A stretch of DNA of 64,000 bases from Streptomyces cinnabarinus (lineage in GTDB: Bacteria; Actinomycetota; Actinomycetes; Streptomycetales; Streptomycetaceae), in contig NZ_CP114413.1 of NCBI RefSeq assembly GCF_027270315.1, forward strand, positions 4,960,001-5,024,000, given 5' to 3'. Made by a program: the position numbers and the translations under genes. Shown piece by piece: positions 1-7,934 of this stretch (positions are counted from its first letter, which is position 1; each line of letters begins with the position of its first letter). The notes below the pieces were generated by a model, which was given only the letters and a program-made list of their open reading frames with translations, made no database searches and was not told the origin of the DNA.

Positions 1-1155
1 ACCGCCGCTGCCCGGGACGCCGACGCCTTGGTCACCGCGGCCGCCACCGACGCCCCGCCCCCCGAGGCGTCGAAGATGACCCACGCCTGGCTGTTCACGG
101 GCCCGCCCGGCTCCGGTCGCACCCAGACGGCCCGCGCCTTCGCCGCCGCCCTCCAGTGCGTCAGCCCCGACCGCGCCCTCGGCGGCGCCCCCGGCTGCGG
201 CTTCTGCGACGGCTGCCACACGGCCCTGGTGGGCACCCATGCCGACGTCACCACCGTGGCCGCCGTAGGCACCCAGATCCTCGCCGACGACATGCGGGAC
301 ACCGTCCGCAAGTCGTTCACCTCACCCGCCAACGGCCGCTGGCAGGTCATCCTCGTCGAGGACGCCGAGCGCCTGAACGAGAAGTCGGCCAACGCCGTGC
401 TGAAGGCGGTGGAGGAACCGGCCCCGCGCACCGTCTGGCTCCTGTGCGCCCCCTCCATCGAGGACGTCCTGCCCACGATCCGCTCCCGCTGCCGTCACCT
501 GAACCTGCGCACGCCCGCGGTCGACGCGGTCGCCGACATGCTCGTCCGCCGGGAAGGCATCGAACCCGCGGTCGCCGCGGCGGCGGCCCGCGCCACCCAG
601 GGTCACGTCGACCGGGCCCGGCGACTGGCCACCGACCCGGCCGCCCGTGAGCGCAGAGCCGCCGTACTGAAGCTGCCGTTGCGGATCGAGGACATCGGCG
701 GCTGCCTCAGGGCCGCGCAGGAACTCGTCGACGCGGCGGCCGAGGACGCCAAGCAGCTCGCCGAGGAGCGGGACGGCAAGGAGACCGAGGAGCTGAAGGC
801 GGCACTCGGCGCCGCCCAGGGCGGCCGGCTCCCGCGTGGCACGGCGGGCGTGATGAAGGACCTGGAGGACAAGCAGAAGCGCCGCCGCACCCGGACGCAG
901 CGCGACAGCCTCGACCTCGCCCTGACCGACCTCACCGCCTTCTACCGTGACGTCCTCGCCCTTCAGCTCGGCTCCCGCGTGGCCATCGCCAACGCTGACG
1001 CCGAGGAGACCCTGGACCGTCTGGCCCGGGACGGCTCACCCGAGTCCACCCTCCGCCGTATCGAGGCCATTGCCGCCTGCCGGGACGCCCTGGACCGCAA
1101 TGTGGCGCCACTGCTGGCGGTGGAGGCGATGACGATGGCCCTGAGAGCGGGCTGA
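1..1155 (+). CDS. holB: DNA polymerase III subunit delta' (5' end outside window)
   Basis: This is the clamp-loader delta' subunit, an AAA+ protein that helps place the sliding clamp on DNA at the replication fork. The frame is open from base 1, so the true start lies upstream; an internal GTG at 28 is not the start. A P-loop (GPPGSGRTQTA) sits near window residue 40. A zinc-binding cysteine cluster follows (CGFCDGC with an upstream Cys). The sensor region reads VILVEDAERLNEKSANAVLK and SRCRHLNL. The C-terminal half is helical and charged, typical of actinobacterial homologues, which often carry a Lys/Glu-rich insertion (here KQKRRRTRTQRD). The gene ends 109 bp before the next gene on the same strand. 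The family assignment is secure. Confidence 0.93.
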   Translation, partial: TAAARDADALVTAAATDAPPPEASKMTHAWLFTGPPGSGRTQTARAFAAALQCVSPDRALGGAPGCGFCDGCHTALVGTHADVTTVAAVGTQILADDMRDTVRKSFTSPANGRWQVILVEDAERLNEKSANAVLKAVEEPAPRTVWLLCAPSIEDVLPTIRSRCRHLNLRTPAVDAVADMLVRREGIEPAVAAAAARATQGHVDRARRLATDPAARERRAAVLKLPLRIEDIGGCLRAAQELVDAAAEDAKQLAEERDGKETEELKAALGAAQGGRLPRGTAGVMKDLEDKQKRRRTRTQRDSLDLALTDLTAFYRDVLALQLGSRVAIANADAEETLDRLARDGSPESTLRRIEAIAACRDALDRNVAPLLAVEAMTMALRAG

Positions 1156-1264
1156 CGAACCGCCCTCCCGATCCACGATCAACGAAAGGTTGACCAGGTA
1201 ACCCGTACGAGCCGCACCCTGCACGGAGGGCATCCGGGCGGCTGCACAGAGTTACGCTCGCTTG

Positions 1265-2884
1265 ATGCACATCAGGCGCCCCCACCCGACCCTCGTCAGC
1301 CGGTCGTCCCGCCGTCCGCACGCCCGCCCCCACCCCCACGGAGCCCGCGCGGCGGGAGTTCTCCTCGCCGTGGCCGCGCTGGTGGTCTCCGCGTGCTCCA
1401 CGGGCGGATCGACCACCTCCGCGAGCCCGGCGGCCGCGCCCGCACTCGCCGCGCTGCCGCAGGCGACGCCGGACACGCTCGCGGCGTACTACGGGCAGAA
1501 GCTGGCCTGGCGCAGCTGCGGAGTCCCCGGCTTCCAGTGCGCCACGCTGAAGGCTCCGCTCGACTACACGAAACCGGAGGAGGGTGACGTCCGGCTGGCC
1601 GTGGCCCGCAAGAAGGCCACCGGGCCGGGTGAGCGGCTCGGATCGCTGCTGGTCAACCCGGGCGGGCCGGGCGGCTCGGCGGTCGGCTACCTCCAGGCGT
1701 ACGCCGGTATCGGCTACCCGGCCGAGGTTCGCGCCCGCTATGACATGGTCGCCGTCGACCCGCGGGGCGTCGCCCGCAGCGAACCCGTCGAATGCCTGGA
1801 CGGGCCGGACATGGACACGTACACCCAGACCGACCTCACACCCGACGACGGGGCCGAGCAGTCGGCGCTGGTGGACTCGTACAAGAAGTTCGCGGAGGGC
1901 TGCGGGGCGCACTCGCCGGAGCTGCTGCGCCATGTGTCCACCGTCGAGGCGGCGCGGGACATGGACCTCCTGCGCGCGGTGCTGGGGGACGAGCGGCTGA
2001 ACTACGTGGGGGCGTCCTACGGCACCTTCCTCGGGGCGACGTATGCCGGACTGTTCCCCCAGCGGGCAGGCCGCCTGGTGCTGGACGGCGCCATGGACCC
2101 CTCGCTGCCCGCCCGCCGGCTGAACCTCGACCAGACGGCGGGGTTCGAGACGGCGTTCAAGGCGTTCGCCCGGGACTGCGTCCAGCAGCCGGACTGCCCG
2201 CTGGGCACGAAGGCGGACAAGGTGGGCGACAACCTGAAGTCCTACTTCGAGAAGCTCGACGCTCAGCCGATCCCGACGGGCGACGCGGACGGCCGCAAGC
2301 TCGGCGAGTCCCTCGCCACGATCGGCGTGATCGCGGCGATGTACGACGAGGCGGCCTGGGCGCAACTGCGCGAGGCGCTGACCTCGGCGATGAAGGAGGA
2401 CGACGGCGCCGGACTGCTGGTCCTGGCGGACAGTTACTACGAGCGGGACGCGGACGGGCGCTACTCGAACCTGATGTTCGCCAACGCCGCCGTGAACTGC
2501 CTGGACCTGCCCGCCGCCTTCGACACCCCCGAAGAGGTGCGGGACGCCCTGCCCGCCTTCGAGAAGGCGTCCCCCGTCTTCGGCGAGGGCCTCGCCTGGG
2601 CGTCCCTGAACTGCGCGTACTGGCCGGTGGCCGCCACCGGTGGGCCGCACCGCATCGAGGCGGCGGGCGCGGCCCCGATCGTCGTGGTCGGCACCACCCG
2701 CGACCCGGCGACCCCGTACCGCTGGGCCCGCGCCCTGTCCGCCCAGCTCTCCTCGGCCCGCCTGCTCACCTACGAGGGCGACGGTCACACCGCCTACGGC
2801 CGCGGCAGCGACTGCATCGACCGCACGATCAACGCCTACCTCCTCCGAGGCACCCCTCCCACGGACCGAAAGCGCTGCTCATAG
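1265..2884 (+). CDS. secreted alpha/beta hydrolase lipoprotein (tripeptidyl aminopeptidase/SlpD-SlpE type)
   Basis: Probable extracellular serine peptidase of the mycelium-associated Slp/tripeptidyl aminopeptidase group. The N-terminus has an Arg/His-rich stretch, a hydrophobic segment and a lipobox ending VVSAC near residue 45, so it should be a lipid-anchored exported protein. An oxyanion-loop motif (NPGGPGGSA) is near residue 130. The nucleophile elbow is GASYG, and the acid and histidine are in VGTTRDPATPY and GDGHTAYG near the C-terminus. This order and length (about 540 aa) fit the family. A TTG lies directly before the ATG at 1265; either could start. The gene precedes the tRNA-Thr and has no partner in the window. 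Confidence 0.88.
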   Translation: MHIRRPHPTLVSRSSRRPHARPHPHGARAAGVLLAVAALVVSACSTGGSTTSASPAAAPALAALPQATPDTLAAYYGQKLAWRSCGVPGFQCATLKAPLDYTKPEEGDVRLAVARKKATGPGERLGSLLVNPGGPGGSAVGYLQAYAGIGYPAEVRARYDMVAVDPRGVARSEPVECLDGPDMDTYTQTDLTPDDGAEQSALVDSYKKFAEGCGAHSPELLRHVSTVEAARDMDLLRAVLGDERLNYVGASYGTFLGATYAGLFPQRAGRLVLDGAMDPSLPARRLNLDQTAGFETAFKAFARDCVQQPDCPLGTKADKVGDNLKSYFEKLDAQPIPTGDADGRKLGESLATIGVIAAMYDEAAWAQLREALTSAMKEDDGAGLLVLADSYYERDADGRYSNLMFANAAVNCLDLPAAFDTPEEVRDALPAFEKASPVFGEGLAWASLNCAYWPVAATGGPHRIEAAGAAPIVVVGTTRDPATPYRWARALSAQLSSARLLTYEGDGHTAYGRGSDCIDRTINAYLLRGTPPTDRKRCS

Positions 2885-3003
2885 CCCCTGCGGCACCCCT
2901 GCCCCCGGCCCCGGAACGACCCCCTCCGGGCCGGGTGCGGAGCACCCTCGGAAACTGTGTAGACTTACCGACGTTGCTGATCGCACCATAGTGCGGACAG
3001 CGC

Positions 3004-3077
3004 GCCGCCTTAGCTCAGATGGCCAGAGCAACGCACTCGTAATGCGTAGGTCTCGGGTTCGAATCCCGAAGGCGGCT
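3004..3077 (+). tRNA. tRNA-Thr (anticodon CGT), integration target
   Basis: A 74-nt cloverleaf can be drawn. The acceptor stem is GCCGCCT (3004-3010) with AGGCGGC (3070-3076) and discriminator T3077. The anticodon stem ACGCA/TGCGT encloses loop CTCGTAA with anticodon CGT at 3038-3040, and the T-loop is TTCGAAT. CCA is not encoded. A TAGACT sequence at 2960-2965 is a plausible -10 for its promoter. The gene is the attachment site of the element that follows. Bases from 3035 to the 3' end are duplicated at 23990, so the element restores the 3' half of the tRNA on integration. Confidence 0.96.
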
Positions 3078-3078
3078 C
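3035..3078 (+). repeat. left attachment repeat (att core inside tRNA-Thr)
   Basis: A 44-bp sequence identical to 23990-24033. It begins at the last base of the 5' anticodon stem and covers the anticodon loop, T arm and 3' acceptor strand plus one base. This is the usual extent of AICE att cores, with crossover expected around the anticodon loop. The integrase gene ends 45 bp away. Confidence 0.95.
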
Positions 3079-3083
3079 TTTTC

Positions 3084-3118
3084 AAGCCCAGCTCAGACAC
3101 TGTCTGAGCTGGGCTTTT
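3084..3118 (+). terminator. terminator between tRNA-Thr and integrase
   Basis: Arms 3084-3099 (AAGCCCAGCTCAGACA) and 3101-3116 are perfectly complementary around a single central base, followed by T residues on the + strand and preceded by A residues, so it can act in both directions. It separates the tRNA from the convergent int gene. A closely related hairpin follows the right att copy (24039-24075). Confidence 0.85.
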
Positions 3119-3122
3119 GCGT

Positions 3123-4508
3123 TCAGCGGATGCGGCGACGGCGCTGCGCGCGTGCCGCGCGGCGGTCCGTGGTCTCATTCCTGGTCTCAGTTGAGGGTTC
3201 CGGGCGAGGCATGAACGCGTCTCCCATGCGGCGCATGGCGTCCTTCGAGAGGTGCGATCTGCCCTTCACGTACCGACGCGTCTGACTGATCTGGGTGTGC
3301 CGGAGGATCTCCATGATGGTCGGCATGTCCACCCCGAGTTCGTTCAGGATCGTGCCTGCGGTGTGCCGGCTCCCGTCGTACAGGCGCCGGTCGTCGATAC
3401 CGGCTTCTTCCAACAACTCCTTGAACTCCTCCCAGTCCTGGCGAGGATCGAGGGGACGACCGTCCGGGCGGGTGAAGACCAACTTGTGCTCCCCCCACGC
3501 GTCCCCTGCTTCGGTGCGCGCCTGATCCTGCTGCGCCTTGTGCTCGCGCAGGTAGGGGATGAATGGCGGCGGGATGGGCACGGCGTTGCGGCTCTTCTTG
3601 GTCTTGGGACGGGTGAAGACCAGGCCACCGCCCTTGCGGTCGGGGCAGGCGCGGGCGTGACTCGTGCAGCCCTCCGGGCACGGCTTGGGGCAGCCGCGCT
3701 TGTAACTCTTGTGGGTGGTGCACTCCGGCGGGCAAGGCTCGAGCCGGTGGAACTTCGCGCCGCATGCATGGGGGTCCTTGCAGCCGTGCCGCCATGTCAG
3801 GCGCTGAAGCTGCCACTCGGGGCGGAACAGCTCGTTGTCGAAGTCGACGTAAGGCCACCTCAGGCCCAAGGTCTCACCCTGTCGGAAGCCCATACCGACC
3901 CCGATGCACCACCGCATGAAGGTGGGACGTTTGGCAGCGGCTTGCAGGAACGCCTTGGCCTCTTCGGTGGTGAACGGGTTTGCCTCAGTCTCGTCGACCG
4001 TGGGCGGGTCAACGAGGGTGGCTACGTTCTCGACGATCAGTCGACGGCGGTGGGCGATCTTCAGGGCACGCGAAAGGATGCGGTGCACCTTGAGCACATG
4101 CGACGGCGCGTGTCCCTCGTCGAGCATGACGCGGTACATCCGCTCCAAGTGCTCCGGCTGAAGCTTGTCGAGACGGTGTTTGCCGATGCCAGGGATGATG
4201 TCGTTCCTGGTCTTGGACCAGTAATCGTCCAGGGAGCGCGGCTTGAGTTTCAGTGAGGCGATGTCCGTGAGGTAGGTGGTCATCCACTGCTCTACGGTCG
4301 GTTTGCGGCCAGCCTTGGGGGCGCGGCCTTTGTCGCGCAGGTCTTCCAACTCACGGACCTTGCGCTTTACTTCGGATTCCGTGCGGGCGCGCCGGTGGCG
4401 CCGGTCCGGACTCCCGTCGTCCTTGACGCCCATGGTCACGCGGCCGTGCCACCAGCCGTCATTGCCCTCGTAGATGGACGACTCCATGTTCGGGTTGCGG
4501 GGGCTCAT
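3123..4508 (-). CDS. int: site-specific tyrosine recombinase (AICE integrase)
   Basis: Integrase that inserts the element into, and with Xis removes it from, the tRNA-Thr gene. The start at 4508 has GGAGG five bases upstream; a longer frame to 4616 exists but would run over the palindrome and into xis. The 461-aa protein has an N-terminal SAM-like DNA-binding domain (about residues 70-160). The catalytic domain has box I Arg in GFRQGETLGL, RHTAGTIL, LRHTQ and a nucleophile Tyr in TRRYVK. A cysteine-rich insertion at about residues 245-300 (pairs such as CPPEC, CPKPC, CPEGC) probably binds zinc and is common in streptomycete element integrases. The usual His of the HxxR box appears to be Tyr/Asp (LYDGSRH), a minor variation. 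Confidence 0.95.
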   Translation of the reverse strand: MSPRNPNMESSIYEGNDGWWHGRVTMGVKDDGSPDRRHRRARTESEVKRKVRELEDLRDKGRAPKAGRKPTVEQWMTTYLTDIASLKLKPRSLDDYWSKTRNDIIPGIGKHRLDKLQPEHLERMYRVMLDEGHAPSHVLKVHRILSRALKIAHRRRLIVENVATLVDPPTVDETEANPFTTEEAKAFLQAAAKRPTFMRWCIGVGMGFRQGETLGLRWPYVDFDNELFRPEWQLQRLTWRHGCKDPHACGAKFHRLEPCPPECTTHKSYKRGCPKPCPEGCTSHARACPDRKGGGLVFTRPKTKKSRNAVPIPPPFIPYLREHKAQQDQARTEAGDAWGEHKLVFTRPDGRPLDPRQDWEEFKELLEEAGIDDRRLYDGSRHTAGTILNELGVDMPTIMEILRHTQISQTRRYVKGRSHLSKDAMRRMGDAFMPRPEPSTETRNETTDRRAARAQRRRRIR

Positions 4509-4524
4509 GTACTCCTCCATGCAA

Positions 4525-4554
4525 GAGGCGGCCCCGGACGTCCGGGGCCGCCTC
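4525..4554. repeat. 30-bp perfect palindrome between xis and int
   Basis: A loopless perfect palindrome with half-site GAGGCGGCCCCGGAC, centred between 4539 and 4540. It lies in the xis-int gap. As RNA it would form a strong hairpin just ahead of the int ribosome site, and so could attenuate int; as DNA it could be an operator or recombination arm site. The 11-mer GAGGCGGCCCC recurs as inverted arms near the other end of the element (23614-23650). Confidence 0.7.
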
Positions 4555-4567
4555 AGGCGTGCGCTGG

Positions 4568-4768
4568 TCAGTTGGGGAATGGTTCGAGGTCGTTCACGTA
4601 TGCCTCTAGGTCGCATCGGCGGATGCGGCGGGAGCGGCCTCGCTTGACGTACTTCAGGGCGCCTTCGGCCATCAGCTCGTAGACGGTGGAGCGACCGCAG
4701 CGGAGGACCGTGGCGGCCTCTTTCGGCGTGTAGAGCAATTGATCGGCGGGCGCGAGAGGCGTACTCAT
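4568..4768 (-). CDS. xis: excisionase / AlpA-type helix-turn-helix protein
   Basis: A 66-aa basic winged-helix protein of the MerR/AlpA-like excisionase class. The core reads TPKEAATVLRCGRSTVYELM, then KYVKRGRSRRIRR and DLEAYV, the usual recognition helix and wing. It lies upstream of int on the same strand, the standard xis-int order. It probably bends DNA at the att arms to favour excision and may also control int transcription through the intervening palindrome. Confidence 0.9.
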   Translation of the reverse strand: MSTPLAPADQLLYTPKEAATVLRCGRSTVYELMAEGALKYVKRGRSRRIRRCDLEAYVNDLEPFPN

Positions 4769-4811
4769 TGGGGCGTATCTCCTCGGAGGGCTCTCGGGGT
4801 GCTCTCAGAAG

Positions 4812-4992
4812 TCCGCTACATCCGCTACGCCGCTACATCGCAGGTCAGCGGGTGCGTTTGTGTAGCGGACGCGCGCGGTGTAGCGGCTACGGCGCTACGC
4901 GGGGGTGTGGCCGTAGCCGCTACATCGGGTGGTTGCCGCTACAGGAAATGGGGCTTTGACCTGGGGTGTAGCGGATGTAGCGGCTGTAGCGG
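4812..4992. repeat. iteron-like field of CCGCTAC / GTAGCGG repeats
   Basis: The 7-mer CCGCTAC or its complement GTAGCGG occurs at 4813, 4822, 4830, 4862, 4880, 4917, 4936, 4968, 4977 and 4986, several with a neighbouring T or A that makes an 8-mer TGTAGCGG. Additional near-copies lie at 4885-4896. Spacings of 8-9 bp at both ends suggest cooperative protein binding. It occupies the space between the excisionase start and the end of the DUF3631 replication gene, so an origin of element replication or a control region for xis/int are the leading explanations. Confidence 0.75.
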
Positions 4993-4994
4993 AC

Positions 4995-6122
4995 CTACGG
5001 GGACGGGGGCGGGCAGTAGCGGGCCCATGCGTCTTCGAGGTCTTCGCTGTAGTAGCCCTTGAGGACCCCTCCGGCCGTGCGGATGTTCCGCGAGGCGACG
5101 GGGGTTCCGTCGGCGGTGACGTACTGGGCGAGCATCTTCGACAGGCGCCGGTTGTCGAGGGCCTTGCCGTCGAGGTCGGCCCACGGGGCGTCGTCGAGGG
5201 CGTTGAGCCGGTCGAGTACGGCGATGGTGGGCAGGCGGTCGACGCCCACCATGACGTGGTCGCGCAGGTCGGTCAGCAGGCGGATGCCGATGCTGCCCTT
5301 GTCGTTGGCCTGCGATGCCTTGACCAGTTCGGTGCAGGCGGTGCGGGCTCGGCGGGGCCAGTCGCCTCCGACCGCGTCGGCGACGGCGAGCAGGGGTTCC
5401 CATACGTCGGCGGGGCGGTCGGTGACGCCGTCGGGCATGTCGGGCCAGGCGCCCATGACGAAGCCGCGGGCGGCTTCGGCCCACGCGGCGAGGCGGTCGC
5501 GCAGGGCGAAGCCTTCCTTCTCGTGGATGCGCGAGCGGTAGGGCTCGGCTTTCTCGTTCCGGGCGCGCCGGCGCATGCGGATGATGACCGAGCGGGTCAG
5601 GATCGTGTCGGGCAGCGAGCCGAGTCCGGCGACCGCGACGGCGGTGTAGGAGGGGAATGCCTGCACGGTCTGGTTGGCGCCGTCACCGACGCACCGGTAC
5701 ATGACCTTGCCGCGGCGGTGGCCTGCGTTGATGAACCCTCGGAGCTGCTCGTTCTCCCCGGCCTTGGGGCCGAAGATGGTGTCAATCTCGTCGAAGAGGA
5801 TCGTGGGCCGTTTGCCGTCGACTCCGGAGACCGCACGGAACAGGGCGGCGGCGGACGCGTCGACCGCGGCCATGGGGTTCGGCACGAGGGTCTCTACGAT
5901 CTCCAGCGCCCGCGACTTCCCGGACCCCGGTTCGGGGCTGAGGAAGGCGAGGCGGGGGGTGGACTCGAAGCAGTCCAGCAGGTGGGCGTGCGCGTCCCAC
6001 AGCGTCACGGCAACGTAGGCGGCTTCGGTGGGGAAGACGTTGAAGCGCCGGTGGAAGGCTTCGACGTCGTTGAGGAGCGCGGCGCCGTCGATGGCGGGCG
6101 GGGCGGGGGTCTGGTCGCTCAT
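4995..6122 (-). CDS. DUF3631 P-loop ATPase, probable element replication helicase
   Basis: A 375-aa protein with a Walker A motif SPEPGSGKSRALE near residue 65 and Walker B TILFDEIDTIFG near residue 110, then a DUF3631-type C-terminal region. Proteins of this type sit beside primase-polymerases in many AICEs and are taken to be the helicase or initiator for element replication. The start at 6122 has AGGAAGG upstream and overlaps the stop of the preceding gene by ATGA. Its 3' end abuts the iteron-like field, which would place initiator and origin together. The function is inferred from the family and its neighbours. Confidence 0.8.
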   Translation of the reverse strand: MSDQTPAPPAIDGAALLNDVEAFHRRFNVFPTEAAYVAVTLWDAHAHLLDCFESTPRLAFLSPEPGSGKSRALEIVETLVPNPMAAVDASAAALFRAVSGVDGKRPTILFDEIDTIFGPKAGENEQLRGFINAGHRRGKVMYRCVGDGANQTVQAFPSYTAVAVAGLGSLPDTILTRSVIIRMRRRARNEKAEPYRSRIHEKEGFALRDRLAAWAEAARGFVMGAWPDMPDGVTDRPADVWEPLLAVADAVGGDWPRRARTACTELVKASQANDKGSIGIRLLTDLRDHVMVGVDRLPTIAVLDRLNALDDAPWADLDGKALDNRRLSKMLAQYVTADGTPVASRNIRTAGGVLKGYYSEDLEDAWARYCPPPSP

Positions 6123-6469
6123 GCGGCCCGTCCTTCCTGAGGGTTGCGCAACGGGCAGGCGGCGCGGTGCGCGCCGTGATCGGAAGCGAGGGCGAGCACG
6201 CGGCGGATGCCGACTGCCGACCGGTCGCGTCCGCACGCACACCACGACGTGGCGGTGGGGACCGTGCCGCGGCCGGGCGCGCTGATGTGCAGCCACGCGA
6301 TGGGACGGCGCCCGTCGTCACCGTGCGGGTCAGTGCCAAAGGCAGTTCGGACGCCTTCGGCGACGCCCTTCGGGGCGCCCACGGCCGGTGCGGGCAAGGC
6401 GAGTTCGGCGGCCTGCGCTCCGCTCGGAGGGGGTTGGCCTTCCAAGGGGGAGCGGGCGGGGGCGTTCAT
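6119..6469 (-). CDS. small putative zinc-binding protein
   Basis: A 116-aa protein with a Pro/Ala-rich N-terminus. The C-terminal third contains CACGRDRSAVG followed by DHGAHRAACPL, a C-x-C ... H-x3-H-x4-C arrangement that may bind zinc. It overlaps its upstream neighbour (primase-polymerase) and its downstream neighbour (DUF3631 ATPase) by ATGA at both ends, so the three are translationally coupled and probably work together in replication. I do not recognise the family by name. Confidence 0.75.
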   Translation of the reverse strand: MNAPARSPLEGQPPPSGAQAAELALPAPAVGAPKGVAEGVRTAFGTDPHGDDGRRPIAWLHISAPGRGTVPTATSWCACGRDRSAVGIRRVLALASDHGAHRAACPLRNPQEGRAA

Positions 6470-7371
6470 GCCGTCTCCCGGGGCCGGGCCTTGCGGATGG
6501 AGCTGTCCAGGGCACTGCGGATCGTGGCGCGGCACTCGGCAGCGGTGAGTCCCCGCCCCTCCCCCGCCCCTTGGAAGGCGGCTTCCACCACGCCCCGGGG
6601 GATGTCGCCCCACGCGACGAAGCGCCCCACCTTGAAGGCGCACCGGTTGAGCGTAGTGTTGCGCCGCTTGTCCGGCGCCGCGGACACCACGGCGCACTCG
6701 GCCTCCAGCGCGGACAGAGCCGCGCGGCTGCCGCTCACCTCAGGAAGCCTCAACGGCCCCGCACGGCGCGCCGGGGCGGGCTTCAGGATGGGGTGCAGCC
6801 ATGCGGGCAGCGCCGCCACCGAGCCGCCCACGGTTTCGTACGCTCCGGCGTCGGTCGTGCTGCCAGCGGCGATGACGTAGCCGCCCCACGCGCGGGTGTC
6901 GACCAACTCACCGATGGTGCCTGCGCTGTTGGACAGCCGGACGCCGGACGGGGCGGTGAAGTACAGGTGGGTTCCGCCGCTCGCGGTCCGCACTCGGTAG
7001 GTGTCGGGGACGGGGTGTCCGGCGCGCTCGCAGAGCGCCTCAAAGGTCGCCGCGCCGTCAGGCGCGTCCGAACGGTCCTTGTCCTTGGGCACGTCGAGGT
7101 CGACGACTACCAGCCCGGACGGGCCGGTGGCGATGCCGATGTTGAACGGGGCCCGTGTCCAGGCGGCGCGGATGCGGTCGGGGTCGGTGGTGGCGCGCTG
7201 TTCCCACTTCACGTGCCCGCCGGCGCACTGGCCGGTGCGGGGGCAAGAGGCTTCGCCGTGCAGGGCAGGCCGCTTCGTGCCGGGACGCAGGGGGAAAACG
7301 TGCCAGCCGCGAGCGGCGGCATCCAGGGCCGCGGACAGGGGATCTCGCGGGATGGTGCAGGCATGGGTCAT
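6466..7371 (-). CDS. bifunctional DNA primase/polymerase (prim-pol)
   Basis: A 301-aa archaeo-eukaryotic-type primase-polymerase. The N-terminus has the family pattern WHVFPLRPGTKRPA, the catalytic acidic motif is VVVDLDVPKD and the nucleotide-binding motif is SGGTHLYF. In AICEs this protein replaces the RepSA-type initiator, priming and copying the excised circle. The start at 7371 is preceded by AGGAG; the longer frame would run into the repeated hairpin at 7394-7453. It is first in the ATGA-coupled replication run. Confidence 0.9.
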   Translation of the reverse strand: MTHACTIPRDPLSAALDAAARGWHVFPLRPGTKRPALHGEASCPRTGQCAGGHVKWEQRATTDPDRIRAAWTRAPFNIGIATGPSGLVVVDLDVPKDKDRSDAPDGAATFEALCERAGHPVPDTYRVRTASGGTHLYFTAPSGVRLSNSAGTIGELVDTRAWGGYVIAAGSTTDAGAYETVGGSVAALPAWLHPILKPAPARRAGPLRLPEVSGSRAALSALEAECAVVSAAPDKRRNTTLNRCAFKVGRFVAWGDIPRGVVEAAFQGAGEGRGLTAAECRATIRSALDSSIRKARPRETA

Positions 7372-7393
7372 GCTGGGGGTTCTCCTGCTCTCT

Positions 7394-7453
7394 TGGAGGG
7401 ACGGGAGGACCGGGGCGGACGCAGGCTTTGGAGAGACGGCGCCCGCCCCGGTC
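7394..7453. repeat. copy 1 of a 60-bp hairpin-forming repeat
   Basis: This segment and 15999-16059 are near-identical, differing by a few substitutions and one or two inserted bases. Both share a GCAGGCTTTGGAGAGACG centre flanked by complementary GC arms (CCGGGGCG... and ...CGCCCCGG), so each can fold into a stem with a roughly 16-nt loop. Each copy sits just upstream of a minus-strand gene. A shared attenuator or regulator-binding RNA is possible. Confidence 0.75.
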
Positions 7454-7457
7454 ACAG

Positions 7458-7922
7458 CTACTGGTCCTTGATCCATCGGGCGTACTGCTGCCGCACGTAG
7501 CCGCGCGGGTCACAACTGCCGTGAATGTCATCCAGGTCCATCAGCCGGTGGGCGGCCTTGACAGCGAGGTCGGCCGCGTCGCTACTGACGCTGGCGCCTT
7601 CATTGCTGAGCGCAACGCGGTCCAGCAGTGCGGCCTTGCGGAGCCAGAACTCCCGGTCCACGCCCTCGTAGATCGGCCCGTCAGCCGCCGTGCGAGCCGT
7701 CCATCCGATCTCGCTGATGATGCTCGGGGCGAGCGCGTATGCCTCTTCCGGTGTGGGCCACGGCTCCGGCTCCGGGTGGTGGTCGGCGGTGACGTACAAG
7801 CGGGCGCGCTTGCCGTCTCGGGTGGGGTACTGACGTGCCGGGCCGGTGTCGAACACTGCGGCCAGGGCGTGGCTAACGCGGTCGGCGTCGGCCGGGTCGC
7901 AGATGATGCGGATCTCGAACAT
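7458..7922 (-). CDS. hypothetical AICE protein
   Basis: A 154-aa soluble acidic protein starting MFEIRIICDPADADRV with a good upstream site (AAAGGAAG). It shows a beta-alpha-beta-like opening and a GKRARLYVTADHH strand, and no catalytic motif that I can name. Proteins of this appearance are frequent between the prim-pol and TraB genes of streptomycete AICEs. It lies 12 bp downstream of the TGT-like gene and 86 bp upstream of the prim-pol, the gap holding a repeated hairpin. Confidence 0.75.
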   Translation of the reverse strand: MFEIRIICDPADADRVSHALAAVFDTGPARQYPTRDGKRARLYVTADHHPEPEPWPTPEEAYALAPSIISEIGWTARTAADGPIYEGVDREFWLRKAALLDRVALSNEGASVSSDAADLAVKAAHRLMDLDDIHGSCDPRGYVRQQYARWIKDQ

Positions 7923-7934
7923 GGCTTCCTTTCG

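Noticed and set aside
4509..4616. N-terminal extension of the integrase to 4616
   Set aside because: It would run across the 30-bp palindrome and into xis; the ATG at 4508 has an optimal GGAGG.
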